DNA from: Chara braunii
Taxonomy: Eukaryota; Streptophyta; Charophyceae; Charales; Characeae
Length of the DNA: 48,850 bases
Direction: 5' to 3'
NCBI GenBank assembly: GCA_003427395.1
Contig: BFEA01000183.1
Span: forward strand, 1,404,055-1,452,904
The notes under the pieces: generated by a model
The model's database searches: none
The model's input: the letters and a program-made list of their open reading frames with translations, nothing else
What the model was told of the DNA's origin: nothing
In this document: positions 32,689-45,489 of the stretch, in pieces
Layout: every line of letters begins with the position of its first letter
Numbering within the stretch: position 1 is the first letter of the stretch
Program-made: the position numbers and the translations under genes

Positions 32689-32689
32689 A

Positions 32690-34508
32690 CGTCCCCGTCG
32701 CTGAGGAATCTAAATGCAAACAAAAAAAACTTTTGATGCAACAAGTTCATATTTCCTGAACGAAATTGCTGTTTGAAGACCCTCATTGTCCCCCTATTCC
32801 AACTCTTCTTCAAAAGAATGTTTCAATGTATGGAACTCAGACTTTTCACTCTTCCGGCTAACTGAAATAAGTAGCCTGATTAACTTTACCACACAGGTTA
32901 CAAATGTATCTCATAGGTTGGGCCATGCAAGGCTCGATCACACAGGTCATTCATTATCATACACAAACCACTCATTTTTGGACATTCACAAAAAAACAAA
33001 TGGGCAGGGATATCCTTTAGGCCTTCAAAATATATTAATTTTACGCTTCTTGTCCATGAACTTCACTTTTATAAGTAGGTTCCTTCACTTTCGTCACACA
33101 TTTTGCCAATCTCGTTCATAAGCTTCGCTCAATAAGCAAGTTCTCATAATTTTTTTCCAACATTTCTACTTTTTCAAAATTTCATGTTTGTTGAGAATAA
33201 CACTTTCAACATAGACTAAAACCAAGGGAGGGTCCCAGAATCAAGCGGGTTTCCCTGCCGCATACGACGCCCCCAACCGGCTATTAATCAAAACTTAGTC
33301 CTTATAATCATGAAAATTGTTGCCGCAGACAAAACCACCTGTGACTTACAACCAAAGGCCAATCATAAGGGGTCCCAGAATCAGGCGGGTTTCCCTGCCG
33401 CAGACGACGCCCCCAACCGGCTATTAGTCAAAATTTAATCCTTATAATCATGAAAATTGTTGCCGCAGACAAAACCACATGTGACTTACAACCAAAGGCC
33501 AGTCATGAGGGGCCCAGAATCAGGCGGGTTTCCCTGCCGCAGATGACGCCCACACAGGCAACTGAGAACTAACAGAATGGAGATGCCGATTCTGGCGGAG
33601 AATAAAATCTCTTATCTTACACAAAACCACATATGACTCACAACCAAAGGTCAGTCATGAGGGGTCCCAGAATCAGGCGGGTTTCCCTGCCGCAGACAAC
33701 GCCCCCACCGGCAACTGAGAATCAACAAAATGAAGATGCTGCCTCAATAGAAAAATCAACCAAAATATCCTTAAGGAGATTATAAAAAGTATTTGTTGGA
33801 CCTCCTTGTTTTGTCAAAAGACAAAAAAAAAATATCCATTTCATTCACAACATGCACTTCCCTGTTTCGTAGGGTTATTCAAACGCATCAAAAATTTTGA
33901 CTTTCTCATTTTTCAAAAATAACCATATATGACAAAGCAAGGAAACAAATGACCATTGATGCCAAAGCACTTTCAAACCTTACATATCACATTTCATCCT
34001 ATCTTTCTTGAACATTTAGGCGTTTTTCTGAGCATCCTAGTTCAAGACTTGATAGTGCAGTCGATACACATATCCATGATTCATACAAAACTAGACACTG
34101 GGTCAGCTCAAATGTGAAAGTGAAAGTGTTTCTCGCCGGCATAACCCATAAATGGAATCAAAAGTATACAACTCAAGAGAAGGAAGACAGAATAAACGGT
34201 CTTCCCTCAAGAAAAGAAGTCGGAAACCTAAGTACCTCTCCTATCCTTAATCACTAAAGTACACATGCCGAGTTAATTCTATATCAGAATACAGATTTAA
34301 AAAAAAATTATCGACTTCCTTCCTGTTGCTAAGGTACATCATTACCTCTCAAGGAAAAAATACCTCACCTATTTTATGCTTCTGACCCTTGGTGTACAAA
34401 ATCTTACTAAAAGATAGAAAGGATTGTGAATAGTTGCAGAGATCATAGGAGGCCAAGGTACATACTTTCCCCCTAGTTCTCCATTCTAAAGTTCAACTGC
34501 CTATATAA
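32690..34508 (-). other. Element B 3' untranslated region
   Basis: Non-coding. Length (1.8 kb) is close to that in element A (1.9 kb). Contains the minisatellite at 33232-33720. Confidence 0.4.
33232..33720. repeat. Minisatellite in B 3' UTR, about 140-bp period
   Basis: Four copies of a unit beginning GGTCCCAGAATCAGGCGGGT at about 33232, 33369, 33512 and 33663. Each has a GGG-TTT-CCC mini-hairpin. Confidence 0.8.
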
Positions 34509-36600
34509 TCAAGCCCTGAACTCGTCCTTGGCTTTCTTAACTTCCCTGTCAGTAAGCTTTTTGTTCTCATCTAACCTTACCAATCCTTTCCCCTCATCAA
34601 TCTTAAATCTTGAACATTCCTCTCTCAAGTGCATTCCCTTCATACAGTACCAGCACAACGTTTTGTCCTCTTCTCTTATATTTTTGGCAGGAAGAGGTGA
34701 AAATGCCATCTCATTTTCACCTCCTACTTCCCCCATCTCAGAACAAGGTCTCTTTTTAGATCCACATTCATGGGATGATTTTGCAACCATTGCAGATGTA
34801 ATACGCTCATCAGTAGGAGCTGAAATGTTAACAGGTTTATTACTGTTTTCCTCTCTCTGTCCCAACACTTCTATGTCTGTTCCTCCTGAATTCTGCCCTG
34901 GTGCTTGAGGTACCCCTGTAACACTCCTAATCTCAAATCTCTGCTCGCCGTTGCACTCAACAATTTTTGTAGGTGCCTCTACTCCTCCTCCTTGACTAAC
35001 CATTTTGAGACTCTTTATTTTCTTCTCCGTTTCTTTCCACCTCCCCTCCCATTTCTTGCCTTCCTTCCTTCTTCCTTCCTTTCCAGCCTCCACCTCTTTT
35101 TCCTGTTCATTGACCTTCCCTTCCAGCTTGCCAACTTCCTTCTTCAATTTTTCTCGCTCAACCCTCTTTTTCTCCACTTCCTTGTCCTTGTTGTTCAGGG
35201 CAACGTTCAATGATTTCACTTGCTTCTTCAACCCTTGTTGTTCCTCTCTTACTTTGCTCATTTCAGTCCTTATGTTTTCCACTTCTTTTCCCATCTTCTA
35301 CACCTGTGCATCCCTGCTTTCCTCCCTCTTTCTCAATCTTCGGATCTCTTTTAAGATTTCAGGGATGTGACTCGCCACTCCTTAATTGAGCAATTTCGTC
35401 TTCTCTTTTACCCTATCCTGGAGTTCTATCATTGAAGTTTCCAACTTTCCAGCCTGGTCACTCCTTCTCTGGCTCCTTCCTGCTCCTTCCAATTTCTCAG
35501 CCACCTCTGCTTCTCCCTCAAGAAGCCACTCATTGTCATCTCGAAGCAGCTAATGCAACCTTGTTAGCCTATCCATGTCTGATGCTTGCTTGGACCCCCT
35601 GATCATCTCAGTCAGCAAGATCCTTTCGATCTTCATGGTCCAAGGGGCATCTGCGGGTAGCTCATCTTCCTTCATTGAAGCGACCATTTTGTTCCTCCAT
35701 TCCTTATTTTCTTCCTCTTTTTTTTCTCTCTCCTCCTTGGTCATTCTTCTTGATCCAGGTCCTCTAAGAGGGTTTTCATATGCTACCACCCTGGTCTCTT
35801 CTTCAATTTGACTTCCCCTTTCTTCCTTCTCCTCATTTTCCTCTGTGTCCCCCTTCTTTTTATCTTCCCCCCTCACGTCCTTCTTCCTTTATTTTTCTTC
35901 CTCCTTGTCCTGCTCCCTTTCTTCCTCTTCTTCCTTGTTTTGCTTCTTTTCCTCGCTTCTTTCCTTCTCTTGTACTCTTGTGGTCTTGCTTGACGACCCA
36001 TTCCCCTTCTGAGCTGTTGTCCTCTTCCTGTCAAGTATTCGTCTGAGGGACACATCATCTTCTTCAATTTTTTGTTGATTCTTCTTCTCCAGTGTTTCTC
36101 CTCTCCTTCCTACGCGCAATCCCTGTTCTTGAAGTAACTGCCTCTCTTGTCATCAAATGTTTCATCTTTTCCTCCTCCTTCCACCCTTTCTTTTCTGCAC
36201 ACAGAGCAGTGTTGTCCTCAACATCCTCCACATTAGTCCCATCGAAGATAATATCATCCTCGATTTCGCCTCTCCTCAGGTCCCCATATTCAGCCGACAT
36301 CTCTGTTTTGAAAGTCATCCACCCCAGACAGTCGGAGGTAATTTCTTCAATCTTCAACTGACATTCCCTCACTCCTGTCACTTTGATCAACATGGTTGGG
36401 GTGTCTCACTCCCTCCTGAAGGCATAATCCTCGAACTCCCTCAGGAACAACCTCAAATTGTCCCCCTTCTTGTAGATTGGCATTTGAATCCTTGGTTACC
36501 CGCCGTAACCCCTGTCGTCTTTCCCTGCCAGAGGTTGGCCTTGAAGGCCCCGCCACCCCTTCCTTCCGTGTCATCGCCGGTCCTTTTACAAGATTAAGCC
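34509..36600 (-). pseudogene. gag2 of element B: capsid-like, coiled-coil, CCHC zinc-knuckle ORF
   Basis: Sits downstream of integrase exactly as in element A. The N-terminal capsid-like segment (LFLREFEDYAFRRE, stop, DTPTMLIKVTGVREC) aligns with A's LFLIEFERHAQEFGWDGTRM; the stop is TGA at A's Trp. The middle is Glu/Lys-rich coiled coil (about 36060-34980, for example the frame opening MGKEVENIRTEMSKVREEQQ at 35294). The knuckle CWYCMKGMHLREEC is at 34614-34655. At least three frameshifts and several stops. Function inferred as nucleic-acid-binding structural protein. Confidence 0.65.
34614..34655 (-). other. CCHC zinc knuckle of gag2, element B
   Basis: CWYCMKGMHLREEC, exact CX2CX4HX4C spacing. 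Confidence 0.8.
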
Positions 36601-36728
36601 TGCACACAGAAAATGACGAAGAAAGTGGCAGATGCAAAAGGGTGTTAGCAGCCGGGTAACAATATTAAGTTCGTAATGATGCAATCACAAGGTGTTTTAA
36701 GAGGGGATCGGATTGATTTATCTTAAAG

Positions 36729-38437
36729 CTACAGACTCACCTCATTTCTCGTTCTGCATTTCTTCAGCCTGGATCCAGAGACCCAGTCTCGCTTTGGCGT
36801 TCCATCTATTTCTTCCAGCTCATATGCCCCATGATTCCCTTGACGTTGAACCTCGTACGGCCCCAACCATCTCTTCTCCAACTTCCTTGACCATTGTTTC
36901 TCCAGGGATGAGTCATACAACAGTACTACGTCCGCGATTGCCAATGGTTCAGTTCGTACACGAGGAAGCCGGTCTCATCTTTCTTTGTCCTTTCCCAACT
37001 GTCAACCACTTTCTCGACTGCTTCCTGAATTCTTTTCTCTGTGACACTGACTTGCGTGGCTCGGATGTCGAGTAATTCATCGAGTGACAGGTTGTTTTCA
37101 AGATCCTGTCTCCGCCAAGTCTTTAGGAAACTTTCTATTGGAAAAGTGGCGTGTCTCCCATACCATAAGGTTGCGGGAGCATACCCTGTGGTTCTCCTAA
37201 CTGTTATATTTTCAACGAAGAACACCGTCCGTAGGAATTTAGGCCACAAATTAGGTTTCCCAGCGGTCCATTTTGCCAGTAAATTCGTGATGGCACGGTG
37301 GCTTCTTTCCACCGGTGCGTTAGCCTGAGGATGTGCCCCGGTGGTGTACTTGGCGATAACCCCGAGATCATCCAACAACTCTTTAACCTCCCCACACGTG
37401 AATTCCGACTCTCTATCCATCGTGAATTCCACCACAAAAGGATACCGGAGGTAATACTCCTTGATGCACTCGGCCAAGACTGCCCCAGTTTTGGTCCGGA
37501 TGACCTTTCCATCAACAAATCCCCTGAGATTGTCCTTGGCATCAAAGATGTAATTGTATCCGCCAAGTCCCAGTGGCATTGCTAGCAAATCCAGGTGAAC
37601 TACCGCCCCCACATTTTTGATATACCTTGGGTGTAGAGGCTCCTTATACCTGATCGGAGATCTGACTTGGCAGGGCACGCATGACTCACAGTACGTTCGA
37701 ACCATTCCGTGCATTCCTTCCCAAAAGTACAACTCAGACACCTTCTTGAGGGTAGTGGCAAAACTCCTGTGACCACCGACAGGTCCGTCATGGTGGGCGG
37801 TTATGACATCAATCTGCCGATTTCTGCCACATATAACCCTTCTAGAAGACCCTCTTTTGTCCCTGATGAAGAGATGGTCACCCCTCACTATGTAATGGTC
37901 TCTCATGCGGAGAGCCTTTTCACCAACTTCTCTTTCTCGTTTGTCGTCGGAGAGAAGAAGCCCCATCTCTAAATGAAACCCATCGTAGTCTTCTTCCCGA
38001 AAATCTTCCGAGATCTCACTTTGCTCAAACTCTTCTCCTCTCATCTCCTCATCGAACTCAATGTCGTCTCTCAATACTATCTCATCTGCTTTTACCGCAC
38101 TTCTTTCTCCTTCGGTACGGACTTGCAGGAAAGAGTTCACAAGGTAATGTACTCTCCCTACCGCCAATAAATGTCGATCCATCTGCCATGTTTTTGCCTC
38201 AATTGTAACAGGTTCGTCTGTCAACCTGTATCTCTCAGCTAAGGCTAGCTCCACCATACATTCCCCATTCCTTTCTCCCCACGAGTCCTCTTCGACGAAA
38301 GACTTTAATACCAACATTTCATCCTTCACAAAAGTCGTTGGTGCGAACCACATAGGTTTTCCCTCTCGCACCTCATTATTATCGATTCTCAACGCCCATG
38401 CGTTAACATGGAGCTGCTTGTCATCTTCTTCCAAGAA
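36729..38437 (-). pseudogene. Ty3/Gypsy-type integrase, element B
   Basis: Carried mostly by a 542-codon open frame (38554-36926), the longest intact stretch in the window. Zinc module: HHDGPVGGHRSF to CESCVPCQ. Core: VHLDLLAM, MDRESEF and NAPVERSH give a DD35E triad, all three residues present. A frameshift near 36930 moves the GPY/F end (LEKRWLGPYEV) into another frame (36944-36729). No chromodomain after it. Confidence 0.85.
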
Positions 38438-40090
38438 TCCGTCAACTGGCGGTGTCTCTTCTTTAGTTTCTTCAAGTTTCTCCCATTCTATCATACTCAA
38501 CCCATCCGCTCTGTTCTTATTCCCTAGAATGTGCTCCAACTGAAAATCAAACATCCAGATATAGGTGAGTCACCTGACAATTGTAGGATCAGCTGGAGAG
38601 AAGTTTCTAAGGGAATACATGAGGGCGGTCGGATCTACCCTTAGAATGAATCTTCTCCCAAAGAGATAATATCTGAAGATCCATAGGCAGTGTAAAACCG
38701 CCAAGGCCTCCTTCTTGAACTGGGAGTAATTCCTTTCAGTTGAATTGAGAGTTCAACTCTCAAAGCGCAACGGTCTTTCCTTACCCTCATAATCTGCTTT
38801 TATCAAAACTCCTCCCAAGGCAGTGGGTCCGACATCGGTTTCTATTATAAAGGGGAGCTCTAAGATCGCTTCGTAGTCTGGAACCCCAAGTACCAGACCT
38901 CCTTCCTTGAATTCCTTCTTCAAATCTTTCACCACCTGCTCCTGCTTTTCTCCCCATTCTCATTCCTGATTCTTTCTTACCAATTTCCTTACGTGCTCAG
39001 TTTTAGCGGCCAACCTTTTGATGAATATTCTTTAGAATCCGCATGTCCCAAGAAAACATCTCACGTCGTCTATATTCTTGAACGGTGTAGGTCATTCAAG
39101 AATTTTGTTCATTTTCTTGGTATCCAGACGACGACCCTGCTCATTACATACAAACCCTAGGATGGTCGCCTCTCTCATGCAGTGTCTAGATTTTGCGCCA
39201 CTTGCCGTGAGGTTATGTTCTTACAGGAGATTAAGCACCTTCCTGAGATCATTAGCATGGTCCCAGACGAACTTTCTAATGCCAGGCGCAACTTCTTGCT
39301 CATTTTTTATCATCGGTCATTTTACTGCAAGATCGTCGATATAGGGTTCGGTGACCTGTGGATTAATCGGTTGCATTACTCTGACCATACTCCTTTGAAC
39401 CATGGCTACCGCATTTGTCCACCCTTGAGGTGCTACGTTCATGTGGATCAGTCCCCTAGGGGTGTGCATTGCAGTTATCGGTCTATCAACCGGATAGACC
39501 GGGAATTGATCATAACCAGAGTAGAGGTATATGAGAGAAATAATAGACCTCCCTGCACATGCTTCTAAGAGCTGATCAGCGTTAGGGAGCCCTCCAGGAT
39601 CCCTAACAGTCACGACATTCACTCTTTGTAAGTCTTGCAACCACCTGAGTACCCCGTTTGACTTAATAAAACGAAACCATGGTGAAACATACGGCTCATT
39701 AGAAAATTCTGCCACGTGCGAGTCAATCTTTTCATCGAGGTATTCCGCCACTCTTCTTTGATCATCAGGATTCGGGTACCTGGCTCCTCTACTACTCCAA
39801 GGTTAGTGTGGGACTGTATGGGTCCGGATAATTCCTACCTTGTCAACATCTAACCTCCCTCTCTGATCATTATTAAAAGCATAGGCGCAATGTTTCTATT
39901 CAATTAAACTTATCACCAACGCTCTTTCCTGCTTGGTGAGAAAACCGGGCTCCCCAATGATCAATTCCTTTTTCGTCTCTCCGTTAATGCGACAGGCTTC
40001 TTCTTCCCACTAGTCTCTCATTTGTCTTATCAGTTCTCTCTCCTGCTCATAGTACACACTCTCTTCGTGCGTTACTAATACTAGGACTGG
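38438..40090 (-). pseudogene. Reverse transcriptase and RNase H, element B
   Basis: Same frame as the integrase, so pol reads from about 40090 to 36926 without a frameshift but with about a dozen stops. RT: SLIYLYSGYDQF (the palm Asp of A is Tyr here), NVAPQGWTNAVAMVQ, and catalytic YIDD at 39332-39343. RNase H: FIIETDVGPTALGGVL, ERNYSQFKKEALAVLHCL, RVDPTAL. Stops that align with Trp in element A occur in GF-stop-RIF, QE-stop-EWGE and VR-stop-LTYIW; ILE-stop-PTPF is shared with A. One stop (FES-stop-TLN) aligns with Arg. Confidence 0.85.
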
Positions 40091-40104
40091 ACGACTCTTC
40101 TTGT

Positions 40105-40812
40105 CTACTGTCTTGTATCTCCTTTTGCCTCCTTGCTTAAGCCCACTTCTAAAAAATACTGGCCACTTGATTGGGCATACGGTCCCTGCGTTCTTACATC
40201 TCGAGGGGGTGGTCTATATACTAAATTCATTCTCCCTCCTTCCGTATAATCGCCCAATCTATCCGCCAAGGCCAAGATGGCTTCTTGGTCTGCCATCTCA
40301 TAGGCTGAGACCATGCACACTGCCTGGTCTATGGTAGCCAAATTCAGAACCAAACCTTTATCCTCTTCATCCTCTTCATCCTCACATGATCCCCATTCTA
40401 ACTTCCTTCTCTTGCCCTCTGATTCCTCAAACGTGTATGACGCCGCGTTGAGGCGATTCTTCGAACAGTGGGGACCTGTATTCTTACACGTAAGTACTTC
40501 GAAATTTTCACATGATGGGTCGCACAATATTACAAACATAGTTCCATCATGCCTATTCATGATGAGGGCTTCTGATCTTGACAAAAAAGATCTTCCTAGC
40601 AATATGAGAAGATCCAGACTGGGCATGATGTAGAAGCAGGAAGAGACCTTAACCCGCCCCACTTCCACGATGACGTTTGAAGCAACACCTTTGTATGCTG
40701 ATTTTCCACTAGCTCCATTGAGGAATCCGAAATCGCTCTTATCCACTTCTAATTCCAACCTCTCAGCTGTTTCTGAATTCATAATATTCATTTCAGCCCT
40801 GGTATCCACCAT
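40105..40812 (-). pseudogene. Retropepsin-type protease, element B, catalytic motif damaged
   Basis: Aligns along its length with the A protease, including LLILLGRSFL and the block CKNTGP. The catalytic motif reads VDTRAEMN: the Gly of Asp-Thr-Gly is Arg, consistent with GGG to AGG. This would inactivate the enzyme. Confidence 0.75.
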
Positions 40813-40854
40813 CTCAGGGCATCTTCTTCACCTAATATTAACCTCTATGGAACT

Positions 40855-43368
40855 AGTCCCTACAGACTTCCAATCCATCCTTCTCCCTGCGATAGTCCAG
40901 TTTGCCTCCCACATTCTCACCGTCGCCACTCTTTTTCATGTCAGTTTCGCCTTAACTAATTCTCTGAGTTTCGGGGCTGTTGCCAAAATCTTTTTCAGAT
41001 TTAATAGCTCGTTATGTCCGTCAAGAAGCTTCCTCCTGCTTCCGTTTGATACGTCCCTCGAGATTTACCCTCTCTTCAATAGATGTTTGATACTTCCACT
41101 TTTTCTTTGACTTTCCCCCAGCCTTCTCCTTTCCTTCCTTAATTTTCTGCTTCCGTTTTTTGGTCCTCTGCTCAGCGCGCTTATCCTCTTCTTCTCTCAG
41201 TTGTTCATCCTGATCCTCTTCCTCTTCGCCTATGTCAATAAAGGGTTCACCAGGAGGCGGTTGTGGAGCCTGCTCCTGTTCCTTAGTTGCATAACCTCCT
41301 TTAGTCCGTCGAGCAGTATATGGCACAAAATTCTTAAGAGTCTGGTAAGCAGCCTTGGGTCCTGCAGCCAAAGTTGCCCTTAGTGCCCTCGGATTGGGTC
41401 TCCGGGGTTTTTCTTCCCCACTTCCTTGACTCATAGTAAATAGGTGCGGGGCTCTTAACTTCATAATTTTGACTTCTTTACACATGCCCATCATTCGGGT
41501 GTTCAGCCTTCCCATCTTATCTATCAGGTCTTTCATTCTCTCTATGGTGTCTTTTGCTGACTCACTAACTGCTTTTTCTTCCCCTGGTTCAAGTTCGATC
41601 AACGGGGCCTCCACTTCCTCCTGGTCAATCCTTAGTCCTTTTCTCACCTTTTCGCCTAACTCGGTCACATCTTCTACCTTAATAAAGGGGTCTTCCTTTT
41701 CTTGCCAGATTCGGAACATAGCCGGGGCACTGGGTTCTAACCCCGCAACCCTTAGCGCCTCCTTCCTTGTGCATCCTGGGATGTTTGGATCAATAAGAGT
41801 ACCTCGATTATCGTACACATCTCCATCTATACTAGACGTAATTATCCCATCCTGCTCGTCCATTTTTCTAACATGGCATCTCTTTACGGTATGCCCCTTG
41901 ATTTGACAGTGGGTACATGTGTATTCACTATAATCTATCCATCCTCGTCCGTATCCCTGACCATTCCACTGTCCATCACTCCTACCAAACCCTCTGCCAT
42001 AGTTCTGGTTATAGCCTTGACCATAGCCCTGATCATACCCTTGGTTATATCCTTGACCGACTTAGTTAAAGCTCACCTGATTATAATTCCCTGACTGAGG
42101 GTCTCCCTGATTGCCCCAGCTCCCTCCTTGTCCACCATGTCCTCTTCCTCCAAATCCTCTACCTCCTTGGTCATTTCTTTTTCCTCCGCTTCTACCTCTA
42201 CTTTGTCCTTGTCCGTGGCCGTCCTTGGAACTGACTCTGGTTTTAATTACCGCGTGCCTGTTGAGCTTGTTGTGGCAGTTCTCCGCCCGTTCCTCGACCT
42301 TGCGTCTGACCTGTGCTTCCTCCTGCTCCTTGCATTTTGGGCAGATTCGGATCCAGGCTCATTTGACCAAACCCCGGCTACTGATTTCCTGTAAATAATC
42401 CGTGTCATGCCCCCATAGGAGCCACAACCGGCCACGGGACGAGTTGGGATGTGGGAGGCGGTGCTTCTGTAACGCAGGACACCCCAGTTTGTTGAGAGGC
42501 CTGCGCCTTACCAGTTCCTTGTTTTCCCGTCGGTTAATTCTTGGTCTTCTTCTGGTCTGCTTTTGTCTTGGTTACCTGTTTCAGCTCATCTTCCTCTTCT
42601 TCCTTGTCCCCTTCATCTTCTTCCCCATATCTTCTCTTGTTCGTTGTTTGACCAACTGCCATTACCTTCCCCGACGTCATTTGCTCCTTCATTTCCTTAA
42701 GTTGAGACGCCATACTGCTCAAGACCCCTCATAAGGTTAAATCCACCCCCTAAATCAGGCTTACTCCCTTCCTTTTCTTCCTTTCTCTTTTCACCTGATG
42801 GTGGAACACCTGATCTAAGTCTCTGGAAGCCAAATTTCTTTTTATTGTTTCCCACGACGTCTTTTTACCTGGCGCACCTCCTCGTGTCAGTTCCATCGCC
42901 ACATATCCTGAGAACTTTCCCAAGAAAATGACACACTGCATTTCCTCGGAAAGTCCCGGGACTCTCTGCCATCTTTTCAAAGGCCGTTGCGAATGCCCCT
43001 ATTGTAGTAAAGTCATTTCTATTCAAGTTGTGCAAGTGATCGACTGTTAGCAACCCATCTCCCAACTTGTACTTGCGCTGCGTTCCCTTCTTGAACTCGA
43101 TTCAACTCCCTTGGGCTTCAGTAACAATCTTTTCGACTTTCGGACGGCACTCCCACCATACGTACTCATATAGTTGAGCGAATTTCTCAGCCGATGTTAG
43201 CTGATTGAAGACTTGTTCCAGTAGCTCTAACTAGTGGGACACCCGTTCTCTTTGAAAAGGTAATATTTCTATCTTTGGCAGTTGTGACCTTTTGAGTGCT
43301 CTACTTTCCAGTAGTCGCACGATCTTTGCGGCTGTAATGGATCCTTGTCCTCCATTGGCGTCTTCCAT
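40855..43368 (-). pseudogene. gag1 of element B with CCHC zinc knuckle
   Basis: ATG at 43366-43368 (MEDANGGQG). Capsid-like part includes NDFTTIGAFATAFEKM, matching A. Knuckle CTHCQIKGHTVKRC at 41876-41917. A long acidic Lys/Glu-rich region follows (41863-41021). TAG near 43232 and TGA near 43104 fall at the same aligned residues as two stops in A. Frameshifts near 42900, 42500 and 41030. Confidence 0.75.
41876..41917 (-). other. CCHC zinc knuckle of gag1, element B
   Basis: CTHCQIKGHTVKRC, exact CX2CX4HX4C spacing. Confidence 0.85.
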
Positions 43369-43750
43369 CTTTCCACAATCCTCAGTCAATCAGTCATACA
43401 CATGCAGAAACAACGAGTTTTTAGATTACCTTTCAGTTTTCTTACTTTTCTTTTTAGTTTTCGGCCTTACGTGTTTTACCCATCCCAAGGTACCATCTAA
43501 ACCCTAATAATCCCCTGGTCCTAACTATCTTACATTTTTCCCCTTTTCCTCTCATCTCATCCTCCCCCCTGGCATTAACTGGTATACACTAATTTCCCTA
43601 TTTTTGCAAACCTCAGTTACTACCCCTATCGTCTAATGAGATGACTAACATGTCAAAAACGGTCTTGATTCTATCTTTCTACTTCTAGATTGCTTACCAT
43701 CCTACCCTTCCAATTTCTTCCGCAAACAACCAATCCCCCGTCCAGGAATC
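43369..43750. other. Spacer between extra ORF 2 and gag1, element B
   Basis: T/C-rich, no coding signal beyond the tail of the preceding frame (WTGDW near 43740). Confidence 0.4.
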
Positions 43751-44470
43751 CTACACCATACCGACTATTACACGGATACCAAAAATGCAAGCCTTGGTCT
43801 TCATTTCGGCCTTAAGTTTCCTCCAGTAAGTCTGCCTTGGCTCCATGCGGTGGACACGGACGTACGCATCTACCGTGGACAGGACTTCCTCAAAATTTTT
43901 GTTAACCAAATCTGGTCTCATCTCCAAATACAAGCAATAAAGAACCTGGGGCGTAAAAAATTTGTACCCTCCCAGAGGTACGGTTATGGCAGCCAGGGCT
44001 TCTTGTTCTACATTAGCCTGACCGTGAAAGACTTCATCCATGATGAAGTTCGGAAGGATAACCTTTACGTAGCGGTTGGGGTAGACAAAATCCGACGTCC
44101 ATCTTGCTTCTATCATCGGTATAATCAGTCGGAACTCCCCTCATCTTTCCTCTCGAATCTTGTCCTCGAGGATTGCCCCTGTAGTCAGGAGATACCTGGA
44201 TAGTGGTTGACTATGTCCTACTGCCAAATCCACGCCGTGCATCCTCCATAAGTACGATGAGAGATACAAGGTTGCCCGAATTATTATACTCTCCCTATCT
44301 GGAGTGTGCCCAACTTCTACCCATACGAACGCTTCTGGCCCAATCGGGGTTCCCCACCATGCGGTGATTTCTTCCTCTCTCATGCTTAGCCCCTGGGGCG
44401 ACAACATCCTTAATCCCTGCCTGGTACGGATGGGCAGTTCAACCCCAACTCCCTGAGTAGCGTATGACAT
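43751..44470 (-). pseudogene. Extra ORF 2, unknown protein, tandem homologue of extra ORF 1
   Basis: Minus-strand frame from MSYATQGVGVELP (44470) to TAG at 43751, with one TAG at 44141; the similarity to ORF 1 continues past the final stop (WTGDW). Key shared words: AWWGTPIG, LPNFIMDEVFHGQ, LYCLYLEM and YWRKLKAEMK. No known domain, signal peptide or zinc motif. It lies between the PBS and gag1, a place with no such ORF in element A. Possibly a matrix-like or accessory protein; function unknown. Confidence 0.55.
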
Positions 44471-44799
44471 CTTGAGTGACTTTCTGGCGACCTGTGTAGT
44501 GTAGAAGAAAGAGACAAAAGACACACAATACTTATGGATAAGTCCTACTTAGTGGTGACATACCCCCTTATATCACAATTTAAATTTTCTCCCCTTTTCT
44601 TTAATTCTACTCGAGAGATTTTCTTTATCCTCTTGTCACATCCTTTTCCCTTTTTCATCCCACTCATTTCTCCCTTCATCCCTTAGTAATTCAACCAGGC
44701 AACGCCCTCCTTCACCTTCTTCCCCTTCTTATTATTCATGCCTCAGCGTCTCACCCCATAATCCTCTAGAATATAAACCCTCTCTCTTCTTCTTCCATT

Positions 44800-45489
44800 T
44801 CATCTTACCGTCACCCAATCCCCAGACCAAAAGTTATAAACCAACCCAAACATGGTGGGAATACCATCCACACAGATCCTAGAGCGTACTTCCTCTTTCA
44901 ATTTCTCCCAGTACCCAAATCTTTCTTCCATGAAATAAACTCTAGCGTACGTGTTTACGATGGACAATATGTTGCTAAAATCACTCCCGGTTAGTTCGGA
45001 ACTTATCTCCAGGTATAGGCAGTAAATCATACGAGGGGTGGAAAAGTCATATCCTCTATTAGGTACTCTCAGCGCGGCTTCAGCGGCCAACTCCACTCTG
45101 TCTTGACCGAAAAACACCTCATTGACAATGAAATCTTGGAGCGTGGTTCTAACGTAACGGATCGGAAGAGTAAAGTCTTTGGCCGGAAACATTTTCATTT
45201 CCTTTATAACTCCTCTTATGTCTCTCCATGGACCTTCCCGGCTCCAGACATTGAGCCTTGCTGTTGCCATCTCTGTGAGTAGTAGCAGATATTCTTTCTC
45301 CCCTTGATCGAGGCTCGATTCGTAATCATGCCAGAGACTTGCAGCCAGGTAGATGGTGACCCTCACACTACGTCATCCTTCCATTGTATTCCAACTCATT
45401 TCTACCTACATAAGCGCCTCATTTCCTAACGGGCTGCCCCACCATGATTCGCTAAGCTCCGCTTTGCTTCTTCCTTTTGGCAGTGTCAT
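44800..45489 (-). pseudogene. Extra ORF 1, unknown protein, tandem homologue of extra ORF 2
   Basis: Starts at ATG 45487-45489 (MTLPKGRSKAELSESWWG), ends TGA at 44800. Two internal stops: TAG aligning with Trp of ORF 2 (VWVEV) and TGA at 45373. From 45366 down the frame is open. Shared with ORF 2: SWWGSPLG, LQDFIVNEVFFGQ, IYCLYLEI, YWEKLKEEVR and W-S/T-GDW. About 230 codons. No recognised family. Confidence 0.55.
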
